Source: Carboxylicivirga linearis (lineage in GTDB: Bacteria; Bacteroidota; Bacteroidia; Bacteroidales; Marinilabiliaceae). Taken from it: a DNA stretch of 64,000 nt. How positions within the stretch are numbered: position 1 is the first letter of the stretch; each line of letters opens with the position of its first letter. The notes under the pieces were generated by a model. It did not search any database and was not told the origin of the DNA. It saw only the letters and a list, made by a program, of their open reading frames with translations. The stretch spans positions 1-64,000 of the forward strand of contig NZ_JAGUCO010000017.1 in the NCBI RefSeq assembly GCF_018271995.1, given 5' to 3'. The translations under genes and the position numbers were made by a program. Of the stretch, positions 20,303 through 27,400 are shown in pieces.

Positions 20303-21088
20303 CTACTTTTTTAATGTTCGAATTTCATCGAGTAAAACATCAATCTTCGATTCCAGGTTAACCACTTTCTGTTCCAAAGCATCGTTATTATCACTCACCA
20401 TCGAATCAACAAAAATAGATGTGATCAGCGACAAACCTAAAATACCTCCTAACAGAACAATAACTATAAAATACAGATAAGTAAAGAAAGATTCAACAGC
20501 TCCGTAATGTTCTATAATTTCTTCCGGTATTTCAAACCAGCCTTCAATGGTAAATACCTTAAAAGTTGAATACAATGATTTCATGGGACTTGAAAACATA
20601 TCGGAGCCACTTGGTCCAAAAATATAATGCGATAATATACCGGTTACAATAATAAAGATGATAAAGCCCAACAACACAAAAACAGATGCTTTCATAGCCC
20701 GTTTAACATCACTCATTAAGGTGTTTACATTGGGAATAAACTGAAAGAAACGGAATGATTTAAAAACCCTTAAGATACGAAAAACCAGCAGGTAACTCAC
20801 ATCAAAAGACTCAACCTTAAACAGGTAAGTAATAAGTGCCGGCAACGACAATAACACCAGCGTAAAATCAAAACGGTTCCATTTACTTTTAAAGTAATAT
20901 TTGCTTCCCCAGGTCGAAATCTTCACCCCTGCTTCTGCAATAAACAGAATGGTAATAAGATTATCCAAAAAAGTAAGATACCATATTCCATGATTGTGAT
21001 CCTGATAACCTTCAGCAAAAAGAAAGAAGACATTGATAATTATAAGGGTAAGAATAAAGCGATCGTTCAGGAATAGTCTTTTTAGCAT
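20303..21088 (-). CDS. Voltage-gated cation channel subunit (NaChBac-like)
   Basis: 261 residues, the size of single-domain bacterial sodium channels. Six membrane segments are visible. S4 carries regularly spaced positive residues R104, R107, K110 and R113 (VFRILRVFKSFRFF). The pore loop reads FTIEGWFEI (residues 179-187), close to the TLESW filter of NaChBac with a glycine for serine, and Glu182 is the filter acid. S6 is followed by a C-terminal coiled coil (ALEQKVVNLESKIDVLLDEIRTL split by heptads) that would assemble the tetramer. It is first in a run with the MDR dehydrogenase. Ion preference (Na+ or Ca2+) is not settled by sequence alone. Confidence 0.9.
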   Translation of the reverse strand: MLKRLFLNDRFILTLIIINVFFLFAEGYQDHNHGIWYLTFLDNLITILFIAEAGVKISTWGSKYYFKSKWNRFDFTLVLLSLPALITYLFKVESFDVSYLLVFRILRVFKSFRFFQFIPNVNTLMSDVKRAMKASVFVLLGFIIFIIVTGILSHYIFGPSGSDMFSSPMKSLYSTFKVFTIEGWFEIPEEIIEHYGAVESFFTYLYFIVIVLLGGILGLSLITSIFVDSMVSDNNDALEQKVVNLESKIDVLLDEIRTLKK

Positions 21089-21377
21089 TGTCGAGTATAT
21101 TTTTATGCGGAATTTAACAAAATCAATGCCTAAATATATTAATTACCTGAATTGGATTTAAATTTTGAGATTCAGATTACAATAAAATTTTGATTCACAA
21201 ATTAAGATTTTTGAAGTAGCGGTTGCTGATTCAAGCATAGCCAGCTTGGCGAAGTTTGAAGCTTTGTTGAATGTAAATAATAGCCTACAACTACTTTTTG
21301 ATTCCCATCGCTCGGTTAAGTTTGCAACTTCGTCGAATATAAATGATAGTACGCAACAACTTACTACAAAACAAAAA
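21089..21377. other. Intergenic stretch with imperfect direct repeat
   Basis: Lies between the channel gene and PEP carboxylase (both minus strand). It contains a degenerate 66-base-period repeat (listed separately) and ends in the ppc terminator. No gene seen. Confidence 0.5.
21244..21362. repeat. Imperfect direct repeat, two 53-bp copies, 66-bp period
   Basis: Copy 1 is 21244-21296 and copy 2 is 21310-21362. Aligning them by hand gives 14 differences in 53 positions. Shared cores are AAGTTTG, GAAT.TAAAT.ATAG and CAAC. Non-coding in both strands as far as can be seen. Confidence 0.6.
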
Positions 21378-21401
21378 CAGCCCCGATAAAAACCGGGGCT
21401 G
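21378..21401 (-). terminator. Rho-independent terminator of ppc
   Basis: Perfect 8-bp stem CAGCCCCG / CGGGGCTG with an eight-base loop. Read on the minus strand it is followed by TTTTTGTTTTG. It lies 26 bases after the ppc stop. Confidence 0.9.
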
Positions 21402-21426
21402 CATTGTATGATTAGTTAAAATATGA

Positions 21427-23988
21427 TCAAACCGAATTACGGCTGGCATTAATATTACCAAACAATGAGCGGATCACCATTTTTTCATATTTATCCTTAA
21501 ATTTATCATCACCTTCCTGACTCTTCTTGTCCACCTGAATTAAGGCATGCTGCTGAATAGTCAATAATGGTAGTACAATACGCTCGCGCAAACTAATACT
21601 CATGCGGCTACGGGCACTGTCTTCCAAAAATTCGTTGTATCCCGAAATCTTCAACACCATTTTTTTAGTCAGTTCGAACTCATCGTGAATTAGTTTCCAG
21701 AACTCACCAAACTTAGGGTCTTCAGACATATACTGAGTTAATGCAAAGTTTGACTTACTCATACTCTGCATACTATTTGCAACCAATGCTTTAAAGAACA
21801 CCGATGTGTTATATAAATCTACACAAGCATCCCAGTTACCGGCATCTTGTTGTGCTTTTAGCGCTGTTCCTAAACCATAGAAACCAGGTACATTCAGCTT
21901 CAACTGACTCCAGGCTCCCACAAACGGAATGGCTCTTAAATCATCGAAATTTAACTTCGAGTCTTTTCCGCGCTTAGAAGGACGACTACCTATGTTAGCC
22001 AAGCCATAATACTTAAGTGTACTGCGCTCTTCGAGGAAAGGCATAAACAAATCGTTTTGCTTCAACGACTCGTACTTATTGTAACTATCCGACGATAATT
22101 GCTCAAATAAAGCACGCTGCTTATCATCCAGTTCAGCGGCCTGATGATTGAACAGATTATTCTCCATACCTGCCGACAATAAGTGTCCCAGGTTATTGAT
22201 AGCCGCCTGCTTAATACCGTAGTGCGAGCTGATGGTTTGCCCCTGAACGGTCATTTGAATTTGCTTATTCTCCACTTTTTTACCCATGGCTGAATAGAAA
22301 AGATGAGAATTACCTCCACCGCGAGCCGGAGGTCCTCCACGACCATCAAAAAACATTACCTCAACATCGGCATTACGCGAAACTTCGGTAATATCTTCTT
22401 TGGCACGATAAATAGACCAGTTGGCAGTTAAGTAACCACCATCTTTGGTTCCATCAGAGAAACCAAGCATTACGGTTTGAAGTTTCTTCCGGCGCTGCAG
22501 ATGCGCTTTATATATTGGATGATTATAGATGGTAGTCATGGAAGTACCTGCTCCTTCTAAATCATCAATAGTTTCGAAAAGTGGCACGATATCAACCGAT
22601 ACCTCATCGCTCTTCCAGCCACACATTTTAGCCATTGCCATAACACGAGCCATATCCAATGGACCACGGCAGTTAGAAATAATATATCGATGAGCACCTG
22701 TTTCTCCGTTTTGTTCCTGAATGGTCTTCATCACTCCAAACGAACGAAGCGTATCCTGAACCACCGGATCTTCCATACCCTCTATTTCCACATCAGCATT
22801 TAACGAAAGCAAAACATCGAGTTTTTGTTGCGCATCCATACTATCGAAATCAGCAGGAAGCAACCCTGGATTTTTCTCCACCAAAGCATCAAATGCCTTG
22901 TGAATAATACGGCTATCCTGACGAATATCGATACTGGCAAAGTAAAAACCGAATAGGTTTATTTTTCTGCGGAACGATTGTAATTGATCAAGAAAGAGAC
23001 CTTCGTAACTATCTGTTAACATAGTCTCAATCTCTTCGAGTTTGGCAATTAAAGTATTTAAATCGATATTTTTTTCACCGCTTGAGTTCGACAACTCATC
23101 AGTGAACATTACATCCAGCTCATTCATCAGCTCATAAATACCCGGAAAGCTTAAGCGGCGCTTCAGCAGTTTTAAATCTTCGTAGTAACACGAAGTAACA
23201 GCGGCTCTTAAGCGCTTGGCAACTTTGATAGTGGTATCAACCGTTACAAATGGATTACCATCGCGGTCGCCACCAGGCCAGAATCCCATGGCAATTAATT
23301 TGCCCATCTGATGATGATCGGCCAGTGTTTTGGAGATATTGTCCATAATCTCACCAATGGCCGGATAAAAGATATTGCTCAGGTACCATATCAAGGCATG
23401 AGCCTCGTCGTAAGCAGTTGGTTTTTGTTTACGGAAGAAAGGTGTTTGTCCAAGCTGCTGCAACAAATCGCGCACATAAGCCACATCACCTTTTCTAATG
23501 GCATCCATTAAATCGGTTGAGATAGCCAGCACCTTACCCGGATAGAACTGTGTTGGGTGAGCCGTTAGCACTACCCGTATAGCAAACGATTCCAATACTT
23601 TTTCCAGCTGATCTTCTAAACTCTTACGCTGTACTTTGTCTTTAATACGTTGCCAGTGTTTACCAATACGGTGAATTTTTTTGTAGGCTGCTTCTTCCAA
23701 GGCGTCAATCAATACAATCTGACGTTCGACATATTGTATCACCTTAAATAAAAACTTCACCTGATCTTCTTCGGTAAAACCGGGTTTATGTTCTGCAAAG
23801 AAATTTCTGATAATGGTTGCGGGTGACAAACCCTCTGCCAAACCTTTTTGGCAAGCATCATTCAACAATGGCAACAACAGGCCGGTTTGCTGAACGGCAT
23901 CTAAAGGAAGAGTCAGAAACAAACTATTATAAAGCTCATATTTCAGCTCTACTTCCTCTCTGAAAGCCCTTTCGATCTGATCACTCAT
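21427..23988 (-). CDS. ppc: Phosphoenolpyruvate carboxylase
   Basis: 853 residues. Makes oxaloacetate from PEP and bicarbonate in the cytoplasm, refilling the TCA cycle and the succinate branch. Key motifs: VVLTAHPTQFYPGKV (catalytic His region), GFWPGGDRDGNPFVT, DGTKDGGYLTANW, and MFFDGRGGPPARGGG (the FHGRGG-type PEP/bicarbonate loop with Phe-Asp for the usual Phe-His). The C-terminus ends NINASRNSV, close to the universal QNTG-type carboxyl end but different. It is shorter than the 880-930 residues usual in enterobacteria, as is common in Bacteroidota. Single gene with its own terminator. Confidence 0.95.
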   Translation of the reverse strand: MSDQIERAFREEVELKYELYNSLFLTLPLDAVQQTGLLLPLLNDACQKGLAEGLSPATIIRNFFAEHKPGFTEEDQVKFLFKVIQYVERQIVLIDALEEAAYKKIHRIGKHWQRIKDKVQRKSLEDQLEKVLESFAIRVVLTAHPTQFYPGKVLAISTDLMDAIRKGDVAYVRDLLQQLGQTPFFRKQKPTAYDEAHALIWYLSNIFYPAIGEIMDNISKTLADHHQMGKLIAMGFWPGGDRDGNPFVTVDTTIKVAKRLRAAVTSCYYEDLKLLKRRLSFPGIYELMNELDVMFTDELSNSSGEKNIDLNTLIAKLEEIETMLTDSYEGLFLDQLQSFRRKINLFGFYFASIDIRQDSRIIHKAFDALVEKNPGLLPADFDSMDAQQKLDVLLSLNADVEIEGMEDPVVQDTLRSFGVMKTIQEQNGETGAHRYIISNCRGPLDMARVMAMAKMCGWKSDEVSVDIVPLFETIDDLEGAGTSMTTIYNHPIYKAHLQRRKKLQTVMLGFSDGTKDGGYLTANWSIYRAKEDITEVSRNADVEVMFFDGRGGPPARGGGNSHLFYSAMGKKVENKQIQMTVQGQTISSHYGIKQAAINNLGHLLSAGMENNLFNHQAAELDDKQRALFEQLSSDSYNKYESLKQNDLFMPFLEERSTLKYYGLANIGSRPSKRGKDSKLNFDDLRAIPFVGAWSQLKLNVPGFYGLGTALKAQQDAGNWDACVDLYNTSVFFKALVANSMQSMSKSNFALTQYMSEDPKFGEFWKLIHDEFELTKKMVLKISGYNEFLEDSARSRMSISLRERIVLPLLTIQQHALIQVDKKSQEGDDKFKDKYEKMVIRSLFGNINASRNSV

Positions 23989-24313
23989 AATTTTATATTT
24001 TCTCTTTAAAAAATCGTCGCAAAATATAAGATGTAGACGACATAATTAAATAATTAAACGAATTATTTGTCCTTTTTTTTACAATTTAATGATTATTGAT
24101 ATCAATGGCCAGTCATTCCAAAGCATACCACCACTGTTACTTAATAACTTATTCAATTATGTATTATTGAAGTCAGACAATTGAGCTTAAATAAATGAAT
24201 AATGGCTAACACCTCCAACACTGCCGCAGATAAAGCAGCGAATCAAACCAGTTTTGTGAGTGCGGCAGGCTTTTTTTCATCAAATCCCCGGGTTCATTCG
24301 CTCCTTCGACACA

Positions 24314-24491
24314 CTTCGACAGGCTCAGTGCTGCTCAGGAAGCTCAATCACCCGGGGCTATTCATATTGAACTCCTCCGGAGTTTTTCTAACGTCTACCA
24401 ATACAAAAGTTCCAAAAAAGCTATTGGTTTCTGTAGGTTTCATAGCATAGATATTAGAAACCAGAAGCAATGCCGCCTGAGCCTGTCGAAG
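24314..24491. repeat. 15-bp inverted repeat of the CTTCGACAGGCTCAG type
   Basis: CTTCGACAGGCTCAG at 24314-24328 and its exact reverse complement at 24477-24491 enclose 148 bases. I recall this word as a common extragenic repeat in Bacteroidota genomes (from memory, not checked). Inside lies a further imperfect palindrome starting with GGTTTCATAGCATAG at 24436. Confidence 0.7.
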
Positions 24492-24604
24492 GCGCACTAT
24501 GCACTTATAACTATGCACTCCCTTCGGACTTCGGACTGACATAGTCAGTAGTCAGTAGATAGTAGTGATTACAGAGTATCGAGACAACTTATGTCATGTT
24601 AATG

Positions 24605-24620
24605 GCTAACAGCTGTTAGC
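24605..24620. repeat. 16-bp perfect palindrome
   Basis: GCTAACAGCTGTTAGC is self-complementary over its whole length and is bracketed by AATG and TAATGG, giving a longer quasi-symmetric block. It is in the same repeat-rich gap. Confidence 0.6.
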
Positions 24621-24889
24621 TAATGGCTTTTAAACATTATGCACTCGTTTCGTTTCGGTCTTCAGTCTTCGGTCTCTTTTACCCCCCTTGCACACCTGTG
24701 CAACAGCAACTTTTTTTGTTGGCAAGGCTTGCACGCTTGCGCAAGGCTCCAAAAAACTCCAAAAAACGACGTGCACAAACCTTCAAGCCTCCCAACTAAC
24801 TCAGGGAAGGCTTGCACATACCTTCAAGGCTTCCCCGGAACTAAAAGAAACGCTTGCAGCTTTGTTCAACCCACTTTTTTAACCTTAGA

Positions 24890-24940
24890 CAAGGCTTACC
24901 CAAGCGTGCAAGGCATTTTTTTGCCTTTGGGTAAGCCTTG
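24890..24940. repeat. Long hairpin with 14-bp arms inside the repeat cluster
   Basis: CAAGGCTTACCCAA at 24890-24903 pairs exactly with TTGGGTAAGCCTTG at 24927-24940. The loop contains a second stem, AAGGCA (24910-24915) with TGCCTT (24922-24927, sharing one base with the outer arm). No T-run follows, so it is not an ordinary terminator. Related AAGGCTTGCAC words repeat at 24720-24840. Confidence 0.65.
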
Positions 24941-25260
24941 CACCCACCTGCATGAGTTCAACCCTTAATATGGTAGCTTACCGACACCTGCAAACAGTGG
25001 TATTATTTCATTTCTTATAGCATACAACAGATATTACGCCAACATTAAATTATATGATAAAATATTATAACGTTTAATATGTAACATCTACTTAATTCCA
25101 CCTATAACACTATCTACCAATATATTTACAAACAATCAAATAAAGATTTGTTAACTATTTAAAACTATTATTATTATCATTATATTAAAATTAAATTAGT
25201 ATATTAGTGAACATATTGAATAACTTTTAGAACTAAATTATTTTTTAAAACCCTTGTACA

Positions 25261-25980
25261 ATGGAAAAAATCAACAGCAGCACCCGCACAACCGACACCG
25301 ACAATGTTTGAAGCGGTATTATTGATTTGTATCAGAAAAATCCAAAATTAAGTGAACATCCGCACATGGTAACAATTATCAAAAACCTCATTAATGTTTC
25401 AATAAATCTGAACGAAGCCATTAAGAGAAGTAAGTCTAAATCGCTATTAGAAGAAAAAGACAACGATAGAGACACTCAATATCGTAATTTTTACCACCTT
25501 ATTTCGGGCAACACACATCACCCCGATCCGGCTATCAGCGAACCGGCCTTGCAAATACAAGCTATTCTGGATAAATACGGACTGGAAGTTATCCATGTAA
25601 GTTATGCCTCGGAGTCATCCATGTTTAACTCTTTTATCAACGATATGAAATCGGATAAAATGCAGCAGGCTCTTCAAGCCATTTCGGGAGGAGTGGCCAG
25701 TTTCGAAGCCTTTGAACAATCGCAAAATAATTTCAATACTACCTTTATCGAGCATAAAGAAGACAAAGCGAATGAAGGTACTTACGAAAATGCTTCTACC
25801 TTAAAACGCCAGGTTATTAAAATCATTAACGATCAATTAATTGGTTACTTACATACCCTGCAACAGATTGATGAAGAAAATTTTGGTGACTTTGCCCGAA
25901 AAGTGGATCAGATTATAACGGATAGTAACAGTAAGGTTAAGCGAAGAATAAGCATTAAAAAAGACGATATCGTAGAATAA
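25261..25980 (+). CDS. DUF6261-like protein, frame interrupted by TGA at codon 17
   Basis: From the ATG at 25261 the frame reads 16 codons, meets TGA at 25309-25311, and then stays open to 25980. Counting through the TGA gives 239 codons, close to the usual length of DUF6261 proteins (from memory). Starting after the stop, the first candidates are TTG 25327 or ATG 25366 (204 residues). The body is helical, with DTQYRNFYHLISG, ALQIQAILDKYGLEV and a C-terminal run of conserved helices, matching my recollection of this Bacteroidales family of unknown function. It ends in a good terminator. It may be a recent nonsense mutant, a sequencing error, or simply start at 25366. Confidence 0.7.
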
Positions 25981-26010
25981 TTTCTTTTTCATTATTTGAA
26001 ATAATAAATC

Positions 26011-26048
26011 AAGCCTCACCCGTGCATATCAACACACAGGTGAGGCTT
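26011..26048 (+). terminator. Rho-independent terminator after the DUF6261-like gene
   Basis: Perfect 10-bp stem AAGCCTCACC / GGTGAGGCTT with an 18-base loop and a short T-run, 30 bases after the stop. Confidence 0.85.
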
Positions 26049-26085
26049 TTAATTTGTAAAAAGGATTTTTCTATTTTATAGCTTA

Positions 26086-26240
26086 TTCAATAATGCTGTA
26101 ATCAGCTGTATTGACTTCCTATTCATCAGAATCAATTAATATCAAATACCACTTTATGTAATTGCCCTTCGGTAAACTTAAATTTGCCAAGATGCTCATA
26201 TTCTTCGTTCACCGGCAGACCTTCATCACGACCAATGTCG
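26086..26240 (-). pseudogene. Duplicated sulfatase 3' end (37-codon stub plus downstream DNA)
   Basis: This stretch aligns with 27246-27400, the end of the arylsulfatase gene, at a constant offset of 1,160 bases. The last 35 residues of the intact enzyme are repeated here with one change (Leu for Met in DEG-L-PVNE), ending at TGA 26132-26134. The stub is in the same frame as, and directly after, the TAG stop of the foreign-looking gene at 26246-27037. The first 45 bases (downstream of the stop) have diverged more than the coding part. It has no start of its own, so it is a remnant. Confidence 0.85.
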
Positions 26241-26245
26241 GATGA

Positions 26246-27037
26246 CTAGGGTTTGTAGTTGGTCATACCTGGTCCGGTCTTGTCATAAACATTGAAGAAC
26301 TCGTCCTTCATGATGGTGGCAACTCCACCTTCCGGCTTCTCAATCAGATCCTTCTCCAGCGTCTTTACCCGAACCTTCCATCCCTCCGGAAGCTTCTTGT
26401 AAATTCCTGGCAAGGCGGCCAGGAATTCATCATACGTATATTCCGGTTCGAGGCCCAACTCGAACCCTTTCATAACCCAGGTGTTGCCTTCAGCATCGTC
26501 CAGGAGTATCACGGTCGTGCCCTTGTTCCAACCCAAGCCACTGTTTCGGGCAATCGTCACGGGCTTATAGGTCGCGATATCTCCCACGCTGGTGTTTTTG
26601 CCCATGTTCAGTTGGGCGCACCACACGGCTGCAAGACCATCGAAATCCCTTTCGGCCCCGACATCGATTTCCACCCAATCGGGCAGGCAGAGTTTCGGGC
26701 CGTTTAAAGACGCACCGAGTACACCGTATTGCTTCTGAATCTGGTCGAAATTGATGCCCTCGAGCAGCGCTTGCGGGGAAGTGTCCTTCGACTTCGGTAT
26801 GCCCTGAGTGGTGTACATGGTGTTGTAGACGGCAGCAACTACGTCCCCTGTGTCTGCCTTACGGCCGATAAGGAAGATTTCGACGAATCGTACCTGGTGC
26901 ACATTGTCAACACGATCGTACCTGGCATCGGCGCCGTCGCTAAACACTGCGGGTAGCTCAGCGTCTTGTCCTGCGCAGGGCAATAACAAGCCCCATGTTA
27001 GGAAGATACTTAGTAAGGCCACATTCATCGTTCTCAT
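26246..27037 (-). CDS. Unknown secreted protein, GC-rich and probably acquired
   Basis: 263 residues with a signal peptide (MRTMNVALLSIFLTWGLLL then PCAGQD). I do not recognise the family. The mature part has TYKPVTIARNSGLGWNKGT, VILLDDAEGNTWVMKGF and TYDEFLAALPGIYKKLPEGW, suggesting a compact alpha/beta or beta-rich domain. Composition is unlike the neighbours: 36 of 60 bases are G or C at 26641-26700 against 21 of 60 at 27301-27360 in the sulfatase. The ATG at 27037 has a strong Shine-Dalgarno (AAGGAG, rare in Bacteroidota), chosen over ATG 27064, which belongs to a 27-bp duplication. The gene lies between two copies of the sulfatase tail and reads in frame through its TAG into the stub. 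Transfer from a GC-rich donor is inferred. Confidence 0.75.
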   Translation of the reverse strand: MRTMNVALLSIFLTWGLLLPCAGQDAELPAVFSDGADARYDRVDNVHQVRFVEIFLIGRKADTGDVVAAVYNTMYTTQGIPKSKDTSPQALLEGINFDQIQKQYGVLGASLNGPKLCLPDWVEIDVGAERDFDGLAAVWCAQLNMGKNTSVGDIATYKPVTIARNSGLGWNKGTTVILLDDAEGNTWVMKGFELGLEPEYTYDEFLAALPGIYKKLPEGWKVRVKTLEKDLIEKPEGGVATIMKDEFFNVYDKTGPGMTNYKP

Positions 27038-27083
27038 AATTTGTCTCCTTTGAATTGTTCTCATAATTTATCTTCTTTGAATT
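27030..27083. repeat. 27-bp tandem duplication over the start of the foreign gene
   Basis: 27030-27056 and 27057-27083 are adjacent copies differing at two of 27 positions. Each copy contains, on the minus strand, a purine-rich ribosome-binding word (AAGGAGA or AAGAAGA) and an in-frame ATGAGAAC start. The gene therefore has two stacked initiation regions; the inner copy has the better Shine-Dalgarno. Confidence 0.85.
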
Positions 27084-27245
27084 CGTTGAAGCTTGCTCTG
27101 CCACCAATGATCACAGGCGTATCAACGTCAATCAAGTACTAAAAAATAGGATGGGTCACACCAACTCGATGCTCTTATCCAAGCGTGCATCGAATATGAG
27201 TTTTATGAGTGGTTTTAAGTTCATTTGTGACCCAACCTGCTACTA

Positions 27246-27400
27246 GTCAATACCGCTGTACTCAGCTGCATTTACGTTCTGATCATCAGGATCAATTAAT
27301 ATCAAATACCACTTTATGCAATTGCCCTTCGGTAAACTTAAATTTGCCAAGATGCTCATATTCTTCGTTCACCGGCATGCCTTCATCACGTCCAATATCA
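27246..27400. repeat. Direct-repeat copy shared with 26086-26240
   Basis: This is the intact copy, covering the last 36 codons of the arylsulfatase and about 46 bases beyond. The other copy lies 1,160 bases away. In the coding part only a handful of bases differ, in the non-coding part about ten in 45. The pair brackets the GC-rich gene. Confidence 0.85.

Larger units (their letters stand above)
23989..25260. other. 1.27-kb repeat-rich intergenic region without a credible gene
   Basis: Between ppc (minus) and the DUF6261-like gene (plus). Short open frames exist but show no protein-like composition. The region is packed with structure: a 15-bp inverted repeat at 24314-24328 / 24477-24491, a 16-bp perfect palindrome at 24605-24620, repeated AAGGCTTGCAC-like words from 24720 to 24945, and a long hairpin at 24890-24940. 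GC is locally higher than in the flanks, while 25020-25250 is extremely AT-rich and probably holds the promoter of the next gene. Confidence 0.6.

Noticed and set aside
24639-24968. Open frame of 109 codons in the repeat-rich gap
   Set aside because: Cys/His/Leu-rich, repetitive translation without signal peptide or domain, lying over inverted repeats; best explained by the repeats, not a gene.
26132-26245. Stand-alone small gene downstream of the foreign gene
   Set aside because: No start codon with context; it is the copied sulfatase C-terminus.
27150-27236. Possible insertion-sequence scar with GGGTCACA / TGTGACCC ends
   Set aside because: Eight-base arms only, 65 bases apart, no transposase fragment and no target duplication seen; could be chance.
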